Assembly (NCBI GenBank): GCA_018449715.1
Contig: JAAVVA010000007.1
Span: 186,001-250,000 of the forward strand
Length of the DNA stretch: 64,000 nucleotides
Direction of reading: 5' to 3'
Source of the DNA: Acidobacteriaceae bacterium dw_441
GTDB taxonomy: Bacteria; Acidobacteriota; Terriglobia; Terriglobales; Acidobacteriaceae
Below, in pieces: positions 33,535 through 42,273 of this stretch. The notes beneath the pieces are model-generated. The model was given only the letters and a program-made list of their open reading frames with translations. It had not been told where the DNA came from and did not search any database. Within the stretch, counting starts at the first letter, position 1. Every line of letters starts with the position of its first letter. The translations under genes and the position numbers were made by a program.

Positions 33535-33927
33535 TTACTCCGCGTCGGGGAAGTCGATGTCGTCGAAGAAGCGATAGTTCTCAAGGCTCGCGGGAGGAGC
33601 GAAGAAACACGCCACCTTCATCTCCTCATCGGACTGGTTGTGCAGCATGTGAATCTTGCCCTGCGGAAACAGCACGGCGCACCCGGCCTTCACCGGCTCC
33701 ACCTCACCATCGACCAGCACGCGGCCGTGACCGCTGAGAATATAGATCACCTCTTCGCCATTCGGGTGAGAATGCGCGGGACGAACCCGCTGCCCCGGAG
33801 CCACGCGAATCACGGCCATCGTGCAGTATTTCGCCCCGGTGTTGTCTCCGGTCACCACCCAGCGCAGGTGCCTTCCGGGAAGATCCAGTTCCTCTACCGT
33901 CGTCTCGTCCACAATCGGGATTGCCAT
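33535..33927 (-). CDS. single-domain cupin protein
   Basis: The 130-residue protein is a small cupin barrel. Motif 1 is PAHSHPNGEEVIYILSGHGRVLVDG, with two His and a Glu as metal ligands; motif 2 is GCAVLFPQGKIHMLHNQS, with the later His. No leader is present. Such cupins in sugar loci often isomerise sugars or bind oxidised sugar acids; the substrate is not predictable. ATG 33927 follows GAGAGG and lies 18 bases after the transketolase stop, so both are cotranscribed from operator site 2. Confidence 0.8.
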   Translation of the reverse strand: MAIPIVDETTVEELDLPGRHLRWVVTGDNTGAKYCTMAVIRVAPGQRVRPAHSHPNGEEVIYILSGHGRVLVDGEVEPVKAGCAVLFPQGKIHMLHNQSDEEMKVACFFAPPASLENYRFFDDIDFPDAE

Positions 33928-33945
33928 TCCAACCTCTCGCTTTCT

Positions 33946-36090
33946 CTAAGCCTTGATCGCTTTCTGCACTGCATCGGCAATGGCCGCGGGGGTAAGGCCA
34001 AAGGCCTCGACCAGCTCCTCGTAGGTCGCCGAGTGGATGAACTGCTTCTCTCCACGAGCGTCCAGCGTATTGATGGTCGAAACCTGGCCCAGACCCTTCA
34101 GGTCGCCATCTTCACGATGACGATACAGGACCTTCAGGAAGTTCTGCCAGATGTATCCGTTGTTCTGCTCGGCGAAGAGGATGGGCAGCCCCGTGCGATA
34201 CAGCTTGATCAGAAGCTCGTCGTCGATGGAAGGCATATCGACCACCGAGACATTGATTCCCTTCTCCGCGCAGAGCTTCGCCGCGCTGAGAGCCTCGTGA
34301 ACTCCGCGACCGCTGCTGACGAGAATCGCCTGATCGTTCTCGCTCTGGCGAAGGATATAGCCGCGTCCGAACTCGAACTGGTAATCGGCGTCGTAAAGCA
34401 CAGCCGAGCCGGTACGCATCACGCGCACATAAGAGAGCCCGCGGTTGCCCTCCATCGACCACTTCATAATGGAGAGCATCTGCTGCGGGCAAGAGACGTC
34501 GACGATCTTCAGATGTGCGACCCCGTCGAAGGTCGTGGCATCGTCGTTACCCATGTGCGTTGCGCCGTTGGTGCGTGTCTCGAAGTTCGCGGCGGTGGCG
34601 AGGTACGTAATATCGAGGCCGTGTCCTTCGCTGAGCCATCCATCCTTCGAAGCGATCGCCTCCAGCCGCTCCTGCTGGCCGACGGCGACGCGCCGCATGA
34701 CCTGCCAGTTGAAGAAGGGGCAGAAGGTGCTGCACCAGGTGTTCGACCCCAGCGCGGCGAAGGCCTCGGCGATCAGCATCATGTTGGCTTCGGCAACGCC
34801 GACGTTGAGGGCGCGGGCCTGATCGGCGCTGCCCACGCCAGCCTCGAGGCCGCTCGTCGTTCCGAGGTCCGAGTCGATGGAGGTCACGCGCTTGTCGCGG
34901 GCGAAGACCTTCATCGCAGAGGTAACAATCTCCGCGGCGCTGTAGCTCTTGCTCTTGTCCAGCTTCGGCAGAGCCGCAGGGTCATACTGAATCTTCTTGT
35001 CGCGACGAGGCACGCGCTTGGTAAGCACAGGCCCCATCACCTGATCGAGGAAGCCCTTGTCGGATGGCTTGCCGACCGTGAGATGCATCCGCTCGGCTTC
35101 GCTCAGAAGCAGCTCGCGCAGCGTGTCTCCATCGGAAGTTCCGGCAAGCTCGTCGAGGAAGGCGATGAACTCCTCCACACGCGCTGCCCTGCGCTGCTGC
35201 TGCTGCGCCAGCTCCTGCGCGAGAATGGCGTCGTTCACCGTAACCTTGTGCTTGTTGAAGAAGTCGGAGAACGCGCCGAATCCCTTCTTCGAGTTGCAGA
35301 TGATCGCGGTTGGCCTGCCGTTCCTCGTGCCGAAGCGGAAGCTATTGAGCGCCGAGACGACGCCATCGAACTCCGTCGCGTCCACATTATGCGTGTTCCA
35401 TCCATACGACCGGAAGACCTCTTCGAGAGGCGGCATCGGGTAGAGCATACGGTCATGAATGTCGAGTTGGCCATTGTTGCGGTCCACCAGCACGCAGAAG
35501 TTGTCGAGCTTATGCTGGGCCGCATACATCACGACCTCCCAGCAGGAGCCTTCCTGCAGCTCGCCGTCGCCGACCATGCAGTACGAATCGAAGCGTGGGC
35601 TGCCCTTGCCCACGATCGCGAATCCCTGAGCGACGCCGATGCCCTGCCCCATCGGGCCGGTCGCAATCTGCACGCCGGGAAGCACCGGACCGGGGTGGCC
35701 GTTCAACAGGCTCTCGTGTGAGCGCGAGTGGCGAAGAAGCTTCTCCTCGAAGTAGCCAAGCTCGGCATAGATCGAAGCCAGCGCGGCCACGGCGTGTCCC
35801 TTGCTCAACGTGAACATGTCCTGCCCGATCCGCGTCGGGTCCGCGATATCCAGCCGCAGGAAGCCGCCATAAAAAAGCGACACCAGGGGGAGGGTCGCCG
35901 AGAAAGCTCCTCCTGCATGAAGGCCTTTATCCACGGCATCGCCGCTCTGCCCAAGAGTCAGGAGACGGATGTCCGAGTCCTTGATGGCGAGCAGCTTAAG
36001 CAGTCCCGCTCGAAACATTGTGTCGCGATGCACGTAAAGCTCACGGTTCGGAACGGCGGACTCAGTAGCAGCAAGCGTGGAGGGACTCAT
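33946..36090 (-). CDS. transketolase-like enzyme (TktA and TktB halves in one chain)
   Basis: The 714-residue protein has an N-terminal thiamine-diphosphate domain (SKGHAVAALASIYAELGYF, GHPGPVLPGVQIATGPMGQG, VGDGELQEGSCWEVVMYAA with the GDG...N Mg/ThDP motif) and a C-terminal pyrimidine-binding domain (SIDSDLGTTSGLEAGVGSAD, VGVAEANMMLIAEAFAALGS). The halves match the short transketolase type found as two subunits in other bacteria, joined here by a basic, Gln-rich linker (~295-350). It transfers two-carbon ketol units between sugar phosphates and would feed pentoses into central metabolism. ATG 36090 is nine bases after AAGG and is preferred; an ATG three codons upstream (36099) abuts that site. 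Confidence 0.85.
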   Translation of the reverse strand: MSPSTLAATESAVPNRELYVHRDTMFRAGLLKLLAIKDSDIRLLTLGQSGDAVDKGLHAGGAFSATLPLVSLFYGGFLRLDIADPTRIGQDMFTLSKGHAVAALASIYAELGYFEEKLLRHSRSHESLLNGHPGPVLPGVQIATGPMGQGIGVAQGFAIVGKGSPRFDSYCMVGDGELQEGSCWEVVMYAAQHKLDNFCVLVDRNNGQLDIHDRMLYPMPPLEEVFRSYGWNTHNVDATEFDGVVSALNSFRFGTRNGRPTAIICNSKKGFGAFSDFFNKHKVTVNDAILAQELAQQQQRRAARVEEFIAFLDELAGTSDGDTLRELLLSEAERMHLTVGKPSDKGFLDQVMGPVLTKRVPRRDKKIQYDPAALPKLDKSKSYSAAEIVTSAMKVFARDKRVTSIDSDLGTTSGLEAGVGSADQARALNVGVAEANMMLIAEAFAALGSNTWCSTFCPFFNWQVMRRVAVGQQERLEAIASKDGWLSEGHGLDITYLATAANFETRTNGATHMGNDDATTFDGVAHLKIVDVSCPQQMLSIMKWSMEGNRGLSYVRVMRTGSAVLYDADYQFEFGRGYILRQSENDQAILVSSGRGVHEALSAAKLCAEKGINVSVVDMPSIDDELLIKLYRTGLPILFAEQNNGYIWQNFLKVLYRHREDGDLKGLGQVSTINTLDARGEKQFIHSATYEELVEAFGLTPAAIADAVQKAIKA

Positions 36091-36118
36091 GTGCTTCATC
36101 CTTCTTTCGAAAGTAGTA

Positions 36119-36143
36119 ATGCGTAATACGCAATTCTCATTGC
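36119..36143. promoter_or_regulatory. IclR-type operator site 2
   Basis: ATGC-GTAATAC-GCAA-TTCTCA-TTGC on the plus strand: the core palindrome TGCGTAATACGCA with one T-to-A change in the first half-site, and the third TTGC 21 bases after the first. It lies 29 bases before the transketolase start and 130 bases before the divergent epimerase gene. Confidence 0.8.
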
Positions 36144-36272
36144 ATAATCAGACCGAAAGTATATGGAGCACGACAAACTATCGTCAAGATGGAACAATGC
36201 GTTTATAGCGAAGACGAGGCATAAAACGCACGAAGTATTACATTCAAAAGAAAAGATTTTGGAGAACTTTTT

Positions 36273-37226
36273 ATGCGGATTGCAGTCATCGGCGGAACCG
36301 GCCACATTGGAAGCTACCTGACGCCTCGGCTGGTCGAAGCCGGCCACACGGTTCTGTGCGTGACCCGCGGCATGAAAACTCCGTATCGCGCGCACTCTGC
36401 ATGGAAGAAAATTCAGGAGGTTGCGCTTGACCGCGAGGCGGAAGAGGCGGCGGGAAGCTTCGGAGAAAAGATCGCGGCGCTCGATGCCCAGACCGTCATC
36501 GACCTGACCTGCTACAAGCCGGAGAGCGCAGAGCAGCTGGTCAATGCGCTCACCGGCCGCGTCGAGCATCTGCTGCACTGTGGAACCATCTGGATTCATG
36601 GCCCGAGCAGCGAGGTTCCCACGACCGAAGAGGCCGCTCGCACAGCCTTTGGAGAGTATGGGATTCGCAAACTCGCCATTGAACAATATCTATTGACCAG
36701 GGCTCGGCGCGACAACGTCCCCGTAACCCTGCTTCATCCGGGCCACCTTGTCGGCACCGGATGGAACCCGATCAATCCGCAGGGCAACTTCAACCCGTCG
36801 GTGTTTTCGGACCTCGCGCAGGAAAAAACTTTGACGCTGCCGAATCTCGGCATGGAGACAGTCCATCACGTTCACGCCGACGATGTCGCGCAGGCGTTTC
36901 AGTGTGCGATGGCACGCAGAAGCGTTGCGTTGGGAGAGAGCTTCCACGTCGTCTCCCCCGCCGCCATCACGCTACGCGGCTTTGCAGAGCGCATGGCCGC
37001 GTGGTTCGGCAAGCCAGCGCATCTCTCATTTTTGTCATGGGAGGAGTGGAAGACCACCGTCAGCGAGAAGGACGCCAACGCGACGTGGGACCACATCGCG
37101 CACTCGCCCAACTGCAGCATCGCGAAGGCTCGCACCCTGCTGGGCTATGCCCCGCGCTACACCTCGCTCGAAGCTGTTCAGGAAGCAGTTGCCGCTATGC
37201 AGTCGAGCGGAGTCGTGACTGCATAG
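36273..37226 (+). CDS. NAD(P)-dependent epimerase/dehydratase family protein
   Basis: A 317-residue extended-SDR protein: the N-terminal GGTGHIGSYLTPRLVEAGH dinucleotide loop, IDLTCYKPESAEQLVNAL, LLHCGTIWIHGPSSEVPTTE and a downstream YGIRKLAIEQYLL segment that provides the Tyr-x-x-x-Lys-type pair (YGIRK). It probably oxidises or epimerises a sugar or sugar acid. ATG 36273 follows GGAG by eight bases. It is divergent from transketolase across operator site 2 and convergent with the lactonase at 37315. Confidence 0.85.
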   Translation: MRIAVIGGTGHIGSYLTPRLVEAGHTVLCVTRGMKTPYRAHSAWKKIQEVALDREAEEAAGSFGEKIAALDAQTVIDLTCYKPESAEQLVNALTGRVEHLLHCGTIWIHGPSSEVPTTEEAARTAFGEYGIRKLAIEQYLLTRARRDNVPVTLLHPGHLVGTGWNPINPQGNFNPSVFSDLAQEKTLTLPNLGMETVHHVHADDVAQAFQCAMARRSVALGESFHVVSPAAITLRGFAERMAAWFGKPAHLSFLSWEEWKTTVSEKDANATWDHIAHSPNCSIAKARTLLGYAPRYTSLEAVQEAVAAMQSSGVVTA

Positions 37227-37256
37227 CGGCACTGGAAGAAACTAAAGCGAAAACCA

Positions 37257-37290
37257 GAAGCGGTGCGACCACTCTTTCGGCCACCGCTTC
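37257..37290. terminator. bidirectional hairpin between convergent genes
   Basis: GAAGCGGTG (37257-37265) pairs with CACCGCTTC (37282-37290). It lies between the epimerase stop and the lactonase stop; no long T-run, so termination strength is uncertain. Confidence 0.5.
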
Positions 37291-37314
37291 ACCACAACCC
37301 CTAAGCTACGAGCG

Positions 37315-38340
37315 TTAGAAACGCTCGTTCCAATGCACCATCGGAAGCCCCGGAACAGGAGCGCGGAAGTATGGAATATTGTTCGCGCGTAGCGAGCCGA
37401 TGTAGACAGTCTGAAGATCCGGCCCGCCGAAGGTCACGCTCGCCATCCACGGAGCAACGCCCTGCCCGGTTGCGAACAGCACGTCCTGCGTGACGGCGCC
37501 TGCGAGGAACTGCTTCTCAAGCGCCTCGACCTTGGCTGGATCGCCCTCGTCGAGCAGAACCTTCTGATCGCCTTCAGGAGTCAGCACAAACAGCTTGTCG
37601 GAGTAAACGCAGGTTCCCCAGAGATTGCCGAAGGTATCGAAGGCGATGCCGTCCGGCCACGCTCCCTTGCCAAGACTGGAAGGCCCGAAGACCTCGCGAT
37701 CGGTCAGGCTTCCGTCATCATTGACGCGCAGACGGCTGATACATCCGCCGGTCGTCTCGACGACGTACATGTACTCTTCCTTCGCATCCATGCGAATCTC
37801 GTTCGTGAAGTGGAAGCCATCGGCGACGATATGGAACTTTCCGTCGATGTAGCGCGCGATGTATCCATCGGGAAGATCGGGCTTCAGGGCATGCATCCAG
37901 TTCTTGATGCGGGTGGAGACGGTGATCCAGATGCGGCCCTTCGAGTCGCGCAGCACGAAGTTCACCTTGCCAATCGCCTCGCCGTCGATGCTGTCGGCCA
38001 GCACCTTCGACTCGCCGGTGCGCGTCATGATCTCCAGACGGTCGGTTCCGAAGTTCGAGATCAGGATGTCGCCGTTCGCGGCAAACGCCAGTCCATTGGG
38101 AAGCGTTCCCGTCAGGTAACGCGTCGCTTCGCTGTCCGCTGCTTCAAAGTAATCCGAAATCTTCTGGGTGATGATCTCCTGCGTGCCATCGTGACGCATC
38201 CGCACTACGCCGCCGCGTGAGTCCGCCGACCACAACGTGCCGTCCTTCTCCGCAAGAATGCACTCCGGCCTCTGCAGGCCCTGGCCGATGTATTGCAGCT
38301 TGGACTTATCAATCTCGAAATCAAGAATTGGATTCCGCAT
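37315..38340 (-). CDS. cytoplasmic SMP-30/gluconolactonase (sugar lactonase)
   Basis: The 341-residue protein has no leader, in contrast to the lactonase at 26794. SMP-30 propeller motifs: LQRPECILAEKDGTLWSAD with the metal Glu, TLPNGLAFAANGDILISNFG, IGKVNFVLRDSKGRIWITVS with the metal Asn, and GAWPDGIAFDTFGNLWGTCV with the catalytic Asp. It would open a pentono- or hexonolactone, the second step of an oxidative sugar pathway, between a sugar dehydrogenase and the YjhG-type dehydratase of this island. It has its own promoter with operator site 3 upstream, separate from the IclR gene by a terminator. Confidence 0.9.
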   Translation of the reverse strand: MRNPILDFEIDKSKLQYIGQGLQRPECILAEKDGTLWSADSRGGVVRMRHDGTQEIITQKISDYFEAADSEATRYLTGTLPNGLAFAANGDILISNFGTDRLEIMTRTGESKVLADSIDGEAIGKVNFVLRDSKGRIWITVSTRIKNWMHALKPDLPDGYIARYIDGKFHIVADGFHFTNEIRMDAKEEYMYVVETTGGCISRLRVNDDGSLTDREVFGPSSLGKGAWPDGIAFDTFGNLWGTCVYSDKLFVLTPEGDQKVLLDEGDPAKVEALEKQFLAGAVTQDVLFATGQGVAPWMASVTFGGPDLQTVYIGSLRANNIPYFRAPVPGLPMVHWNERF

Positions 38341-38384
38341 CCCTCTTCAGCTCCCGCCTTTCTCGTTTTGCTTGCGCACGCGCG

Positions 38385-38409
38385 TTGCGTACTACGCAAC
38401 GCAGATTGC
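38385..38409. promoter_or_regulatory. IclR-type operator site 3
   Basis: TTGCGTACTACGCAA (38385-38399), then CGCAGA and TTGC (38406-38409). The core is a perfect palindrome identical to site 1. It ends 44 bases before the lactonase start on its upstream side. Confidence 0.8.
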
Positions 38410-38474
38410 AAGACTAGCACAAAGAATAGAGAGTAGACGAGACTCCACCGAGCGAATCCATCAAAAAATAAAGA

Positions 38475-38493
38475 GCGCCCGAGCCTCGGACGC
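38475..38493 (-). terminator. intrinsic terminator of the isomerase-iclR unit
   Basis: GCG-C-CCG and CGG-A-CGC pair around AGCCT; the minus strand continues CCTTTATTTTTTG-like with a good T-run, 33 bases past the iclR stop. Confidence 0.7.
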
Positions 38494-38525
38494 CTTTATC
38501 AAACGCTGACTCATGGAGTCAGGAC

Positions 38526-39329
38526 TCAGGCCGACCGCTCCGCAGCCACCTCTTCCGAGGCGCTCAAAAGCTCCCCGATGGTGCGGGCACACTGAATTAC
38601 CGACTTCGAGTGAGCCGGATAGTGCTCCTTCAGGAAGCGCGAGGCCGGGGCAGAGATTCCAATCGACCCGACGATCATTCCGTTGTTCAGGCGAATGGGA
38701 GCAGCCACACAGCGCATTCCCTCCATGAACTCGGCTTCATCCAGAGCGTAACCCCGGTCGCGAATCCCGATGCACTCCCTGGCCAACGCGGGCAGCGTCT
38801 TAATCGTAGTCTTCGTATATTTTTGCAGCGGCTCCGCGCCGAAGATGGTCCGCAGGTCGTCTTCGGTCAGATCGGCCAGCAGAGCCTTGCCGTGCGCCGT
38901 CGCATAAAGAGGCACCAGCTCGCCAGTCTGTCCGGCAACAACAATCACGTGACGGGCGTGAACCGAGTCGATAAAGAGAGCGTTTTTTCCCTCGCGAATC
39001 GCCAGGTGGGCTGTCTCGTTCAGGCTCTGCGCAAGAGATTTAAGCTCCTGGTGAGCCACGCGGACCAGCATGTTGCTCCAGTCATACTGACGGGAGAGCG
39101 TCCACATGGCGGACCCAAGGATATAGTCCTTGCGTCCTGCCGGGGTTGAGAGAAAGCCTCGACGGCGCAGCGTCTGGGCAAGCCGAAAGGCGCTGCTGCG
39201 ATCGACTCTAAGCAGCTCGGACAACTCGCCGAGAGTGACCGGCTGCTTAGAGTTCGCTACGGCCTGAAGAATGGTCAGACCGCGATCGAGACTTTGAATG
39301 AATGGTACCTGGGCTACTTTCTTTGGCAT
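38526..39329 (-). CDS. IclR-family transcriptional regulator
   Basis: The 267-residue protein has an N-terminal winged helix (residues ~12-75: IQSLDRGLTILQAVANSKQP, LGELSELLRVDRSSAFRLAQ) and an IclR effector domain (~85-255: LSRQYDWSNMLVRVAHQELK, HLAIREGKNALFIDSVHA, YATAHGKALLADLTEDDLR, GIRDRGYALDEAEFMEGMRC, VGSIGISAPASRF). It binds a small effector, probably a sugar acid, and controls catabolic operons. It is 12 bases downstream of the TIM-barrel gene, thus in one unit under operator site 4. It is the only IclR gene in the window, and nine similar palindromes lie in surrounding promoters, making it the natural regulator of the island. Confidence 0.92.
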   Translation of the reverse strand: MPKKVAQVPFIQSLDRGLTILQAVANSKQPVTLGELSELLRVDRSSAFRLAQTLRRRGFLSTPAGRKDYILGSAMWTLSRQYDWSNMLVRVAHQELKSLAQSLNETAHLAIREGKNALFIDSVHARHVIVVAGQTGELVPLYATAHGKALLADLTEDDLRTIFGAEPLQKYTKTTIKTLPALARECIGIRDRGYALDEAEFMEGMRCVAAPIRLNNGMIVGSIGISAPASRFLKEHYPAHSKSVIQCARTIGELLSASEEVAAERSA

Positions 39330-39341
39330 GAACCCCGCCGA

Positions 39342-40244
39342 TCAAGCCCGGAATTTGACTCCAATCGACCGAAGGTAGTCCCGGCTTTGCTGCGCCAATG
39401 TAAGCGACGGTATGGGGGACGGGTCTTTGAAGTCATTATCCAGCTCGACCATTACCATACCACTAATCTTCCGTCCTTCCATCAGGTCCAATATCCCGGG
39501 AACGTCAACCTTGCCCTGACCGAGCGGGCAGTACCCCAGAAGATGGTCGCTCTTGCCGTCAAAGTCCTTGAGGTGCATGTGCTGGACCAGCGGCAAAAAG
39601 TCCTTCACTACTTTAAGAGCGTCCTGCCCGCCCTTGGTCAACTGGCCCACATCAGGGCCGAACTTCAGGTGCGTAGTGTCCACCGCCTCAAGAACCGCAT
39701 AGGTTTCGTCGCGAGACTCAATGCAGGTTCCCGTGTGCTGGTGCAGCACCGGGGTAATCCCCTGGTCGGTGATGGTCTTGGCCAGCTCGTTCAGCGTGCT
39801 GACGATGTTCGCCTTGTGCTCCGCGAAGTTATACGTAGCGCGAGGAACCTGGTTCGGTCCGAGAACGAAGATGCGTCCACCCGCCTTCTTGATCAGCTTG
39901 CACCAGGTAACGGCCTTCTCCAGCTCGTCCTGCTTTTTGGTCGAATCCACCAGGTTCATCGTGCAATAGCCGGAGATCAGGGGAATATGGTTCTGCTTCA
40001 GAACTGGCAGCAGACCACCCGTCTCCTCCGCCTTCTGAAGAACCTCACCGAAGGTCTCAAAACCATAGAATCCCAGCGAGGCCGAGTCCTTGATTCCCTG
40101 ATCCACATCGCTGTTCCGCCAGGTAATGCCGGTATGACCGATGTGGATGTTCCTCTTCTTCACCGGAGCCGAAAAGCCGGGCCTGGCAGCCATCGCCACC
40201 GATGCCATTGCGGCGGCGGACAGAAAATTACGGCGAGTCATCAT
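39342..40244 (-). CDS. Tat-exported sugar isomerase/epimerase-like TIM barrel
   Basis: From ATG 40244 (a second ATG follows at 40241) the protein starts MMTRRNFLSAAAMASVAMAA, a twin-arginine leader. The frame upstream is open but overlaps operator site 4. The ~300-residue body is a xylose-isomerase-like barrel: HIGHTGITWRNSDVDQGIKD, FYGFETFGEVLQKAEE, GGRIFVLGPNQVP, TPVLHQHTGTCIESRDE, LKFGPDVGQLTKGG, VQHMHLKDFDG and MVMVELDND. His/Glu/Asp residues fit the IolE/hydroxypyruvate-isomerase metal site. It probably converts a (keto-)sugar outside the cytoplasm; the substrate is unknown. It is the first gene of the unit with IclR. Confidence 0.85.
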   Translation of the reverse strand: MMTRRNFLSAAAMASVAMAARPGFSAPVKKRNIHIGHTGITWRNSDVDQGIKDSASLGFYGFETFGEVLQKAEETGGLLPVLKQNHIPLISGYCTMNLVDSTKKQDELEKAVTWCKLIKKAGGRIFVLGPNQVPRATYNFAEHKANIVSTLNELAKTITDQGITPVLHQHTGTCIESRDETYAVLEAVDTTHLKFGPDVGQLTKGGQDALKVVKDFLPLVQHMHLKDFDGKSDHLLGYCPLGQGKVDVPGILDLMEGRKISGMVMVELDNDFKDPSPIPSLTLAQQSRDYLRSIGVKFRA

Positions 40245-40306
40245 GTGCTTCAAGTCTTTCCTCCAGGAGATGCGACCGGCATCCATCGGGCGATCATGCA
40301 TAAATC

Positions 40307-40331
40307 GCAAACAGAATTGCACAACACGCAA
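40307..40331. promoter_or_regulatory. IclR-type operator site 4 (likely autoregulatory)
   Basis: GCAA-ACAGAA-TTGC-ACAACAC-GCAA on the plus strand, so the minus strand carries TTGC-N7-GCAA-N6-TTGC. It ends 63 bases before the isomerase start; the isomerase gene is followed directly by iclR. Confidence 0.78.
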
Positions 40332-40469
40332 TCAATCTGCACTGCACGAACTGCCATTGTCAAGGAGAACCGCCGGTTTCGGGGCACTTTTTCTTTTTAA
40401 AAATCATTTCCCGACAAGGGGTCTTGCGCCTTGACGCGTTCACACTTGAAAGATAAGATTCTCGCGAGC

Positions 40470-40494
40470 TTGCATTATGTGCAATGAAGCTCGC
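40470..40494. promoter_or_regulatory. IclR-type operator site 5
   Basis: TTGC-ATTATGT-GCAA-TGAAGC-TCGC on the plus strand; the third half-site has one mismatch. It is also embedded in a larger inverted repeat (GCGAGCTT at 40464, AAGCTCGC at 40487). It lies 85 bases before the first SDR gene. Confidence 0.65.
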
Positions 40495-40578
40495 GCTTTA
40501 TGCAACGTAACCATCGAAACTTCAACAGCATTTCGGACTGCTCTCAGAAGCACCGAATCATCATAAGGGGAGGATGCC

Positions 40579-41361
40579 TTGCCGGACTATTCCAGCTTTG
40601 GCCTTAAAGACAAAATTGCGGTCGTGACCGGAGCATCCCAGGGGATCGGACGGGCCATCGCCATCGGCCTCGCAGAAGCGGGAGCCCATCTGGTGCTGGC
40701 CAAATATCCTGGCCCTCGCATGGATGAGATTCAAGAGGTGCAGCGCGAGATCGAAGCCCTCGGACGTCAGGCCCTCATCGTCATCACCGACGTTAATAAG
40801 GTAGAGGATTGCCAGGCTCTGATCGATCAGACGGTCGCGAAGTTTGGCCGCGTCGATATCGTCGTCAACAACGCGAGCTGGACCGGAACCGGCGACGCGG
40901 TGGACGTCACCGAAGAGGAGTACGACAAGACCTTCGACGCCACCGTCAAGAGCGTCTTCTTCGTCTCACAGGCGGCAGGCAAGGCCATGCTCAAGCAGGG
41001 CGGCGGCGGACGCATCATCAACATCGGCTCCAACTTCGGCGAGATCGCCTTCAAGAAGCGCGCCGTTTACGCGGCGGCAAAGGCAGCCGTTCATCACATG
41101 GCCAAGGCTCTCTCGCTCGAGTGGGCTCACGAGGGCGTCCTTGTTAATACCGTTGCTCCCTGCATCACCGAGACGGAGTCCCGCAAAAACATCCTCGAGC
41201 GCCCCGGCTACAGGGAGTGGGCGACGCAGGAGATGATTCCCCGCGGGCGCTGGAACCAGCCGTCCGACCTTGTCGGAGCCGTCCTCTTTCTCTCCAGTGA
41301 CTTCGCCGACATGATCGTGGGGCACACCCTCATGGTCGATGGAGGCTGGACCATTCACTAA
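40579..41361 (+). CDS. SDR-family oxidoreductase
   Basis: A 260-residue classical short-chain dehydrogenase: VVTGASQGIGRAIAIGLAEA cofactor loop, IVVNNASWTG, the catalytic Ser in INIGSNFGEI and Tyr-x-x-x-Lys as VYAAAKAA, with the C-terminal GHTLMVDGGWTIH. It starts with TTG 40579 behind GGGGAGGA, the only start in frame with a good ribosome-binding site. It probably oxidises a sugar or sugar acid in the cytoplasm and is the first gene of a pair with the next SDR, under operator site 5. Confidence 0.9.
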   Translation: MPDYSSFGLKDKIAVVTGASQGIGRAIAIGLAEAGAHLVLAKYPGPRMDEIQEVQREIEALGRQALIVITDVNKVEDCQALIDQTVAKFGRVDIVVNNASWTGTGDAVDVTEEEYDKTFDATVKSVFFVSQAAGKAMLKQGGGGRIINIGSNFGEIAFKKRAVYAAAKAAVHHMAKALSLEWAHEGVLVNTVAPCITETESRKNILERPGYREWATQEMIPRGRWNQPSDLVGAVLFLSSDFADMIVGHTLMVDGGWTIH

Positions 41362-41368
41362 TTCCAGG

Positions 41369-41388
41369 CCGCGGACAATTCTCCGCGG
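41369..41388 (+). terminator. hairpin between the two SDR genes
   Basis: CCGCGGA (41369-41375) pairs with TCCGCGG (41382-41388) eight bases after the first SDR stop. A T-rich tract (GTATTTTTTG) follows only after about 22 bases, so it may be an attenuator or mRNA-processing hairpin rather than a full terminator. Confidence 0.45.
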
Positions 41389-41449
41389 CTGACTTTCGTT
41401 TGCAGTTTGTATTTTTTGTCGCAGTGACAATTCGCCAAAAGGACAACAC

Positions 41450-42205
41450 ATGAAGCTGAAGGGCAAAATCGCCATCGTGACGGGAGCAGGTCAGGGAATT
41501 GGTCGTGGCATCGCGGAGGCCTTCGCAGACGAAGGAGCCGATGTCGTGATCAACGATCTCACTGCGGATGCCCGGACAGAAGAAGTTGCAACGTACATCC
41601 GGAGCAAGGGACGCCGTGCGCTGGTCGTCGCAGGAAACGTGACGAAGCGCGAAGACATCGAGCATCTCTTCGACACCGCATGGAAGGAGATGGGACCAGC
41701 CGATATCCTCGTCAACAACGCGGGCATCGAGACGATCATTCCTTTCACCGAGATCACCGACCAGCAGTGGGAGGACGTCACCAACACCAACCTTAAGAGC
41801 GAGTGGATGGCCTCGCAGACCTTCTGCAAGCGCCTGATCGCCGAAGGCCGCAAGGGCTCGATCGTGAACATCGGCTCGATTCAGGCGGCTCGCGTTCTGC
41901 CCGGACGCACGCACTATGCTCCCAGCAAGCTGGCGGTCGAGGCGCTCACCCGCAACATCTCGGCCGAGGTTGGAAGCCATGGCATTCGCGTGAACTGCAT
42001 CCACCCCGGTCTGATCGACACCCCGATGATCAGCTGGGTTCTGCAGAGCCCGGACATCCTTCCGCTGGTCGAGGCGCAGATCTCGCTGGGACGCCCCGGC
42101 AAGCCCTCCGAGGTCGGCACGGTCGCTGCCTTCCTCGCCTCCGACGAGGCCGCCTACGTCACCGGCCAGTCTCTGTACGTCGATGGCGGATGGGTAGGCA
42201 AGTAA
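41450..42205 (+). CDS. SDR-family oxidoreductase (glucose/xylose 1-dehydrogenase-like)
   Basis: A 251-residue classical SDR: IAIVTGAGQGIGRGIAEAFA, ILVNNAGIETIIPFTEITD, SIVNIGSIQAARVLPGRTHY with the catalytic Ser, YAPSK with the Tyr/Lys pair, and the C-terminal VTGQSLYVDGGWVG. ATG 41450 is seven bases after AAGGA. It resembles sugar 1-dehydrogenases of the glucose-dehydrogenase group, and is a candidate for the first step of the oxidative pentose pathway. A strong terminator follows at 42228. Confidence 0.88.
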   Translation: MKLKGKIAIVTGAGQGIGRGIAEAFADEGADVVINDLTADARTEEVATYIRSKGRRALVVAGNVTKREDIEHLFDTAWKEMGPADILVNNAGIETIIPFTEITDQQWEDVTNTNLKSEWMASQTFCKRLIAEGRKGSIVNIGSIQAARVLPGRTHYAPSKLAVEALTRNISAEVGSHGIRVNCIHPGLIDTPMISWVLQSPDILPLVEAQISLGRPGKPSEVGTVAAFLASDEAAYVTGQSLYVDGGWVGK

Positions 42206-42227
42206 TCCGCATCACACAGCAATAAAG

Positions 42228-42254
42228 AAGGCCGCCTATCAGGCGGCCTTTTTT
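42228..42254. terminator. strong bidirectional intrinsic terminator
   Basis: AAGGCCGCCT (42228-42237), ATC, AGGCGGCCTT (42241-42250), followed by TTTT; flanking AATAAA and TTTATT give a T-run on either strand. It serves the SDR pair and the convergent PQQ dehydrogenase. Confidence 0.93.
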
Positions 42255-42273
42255 ATTGCTGGTTGCAACAGCG

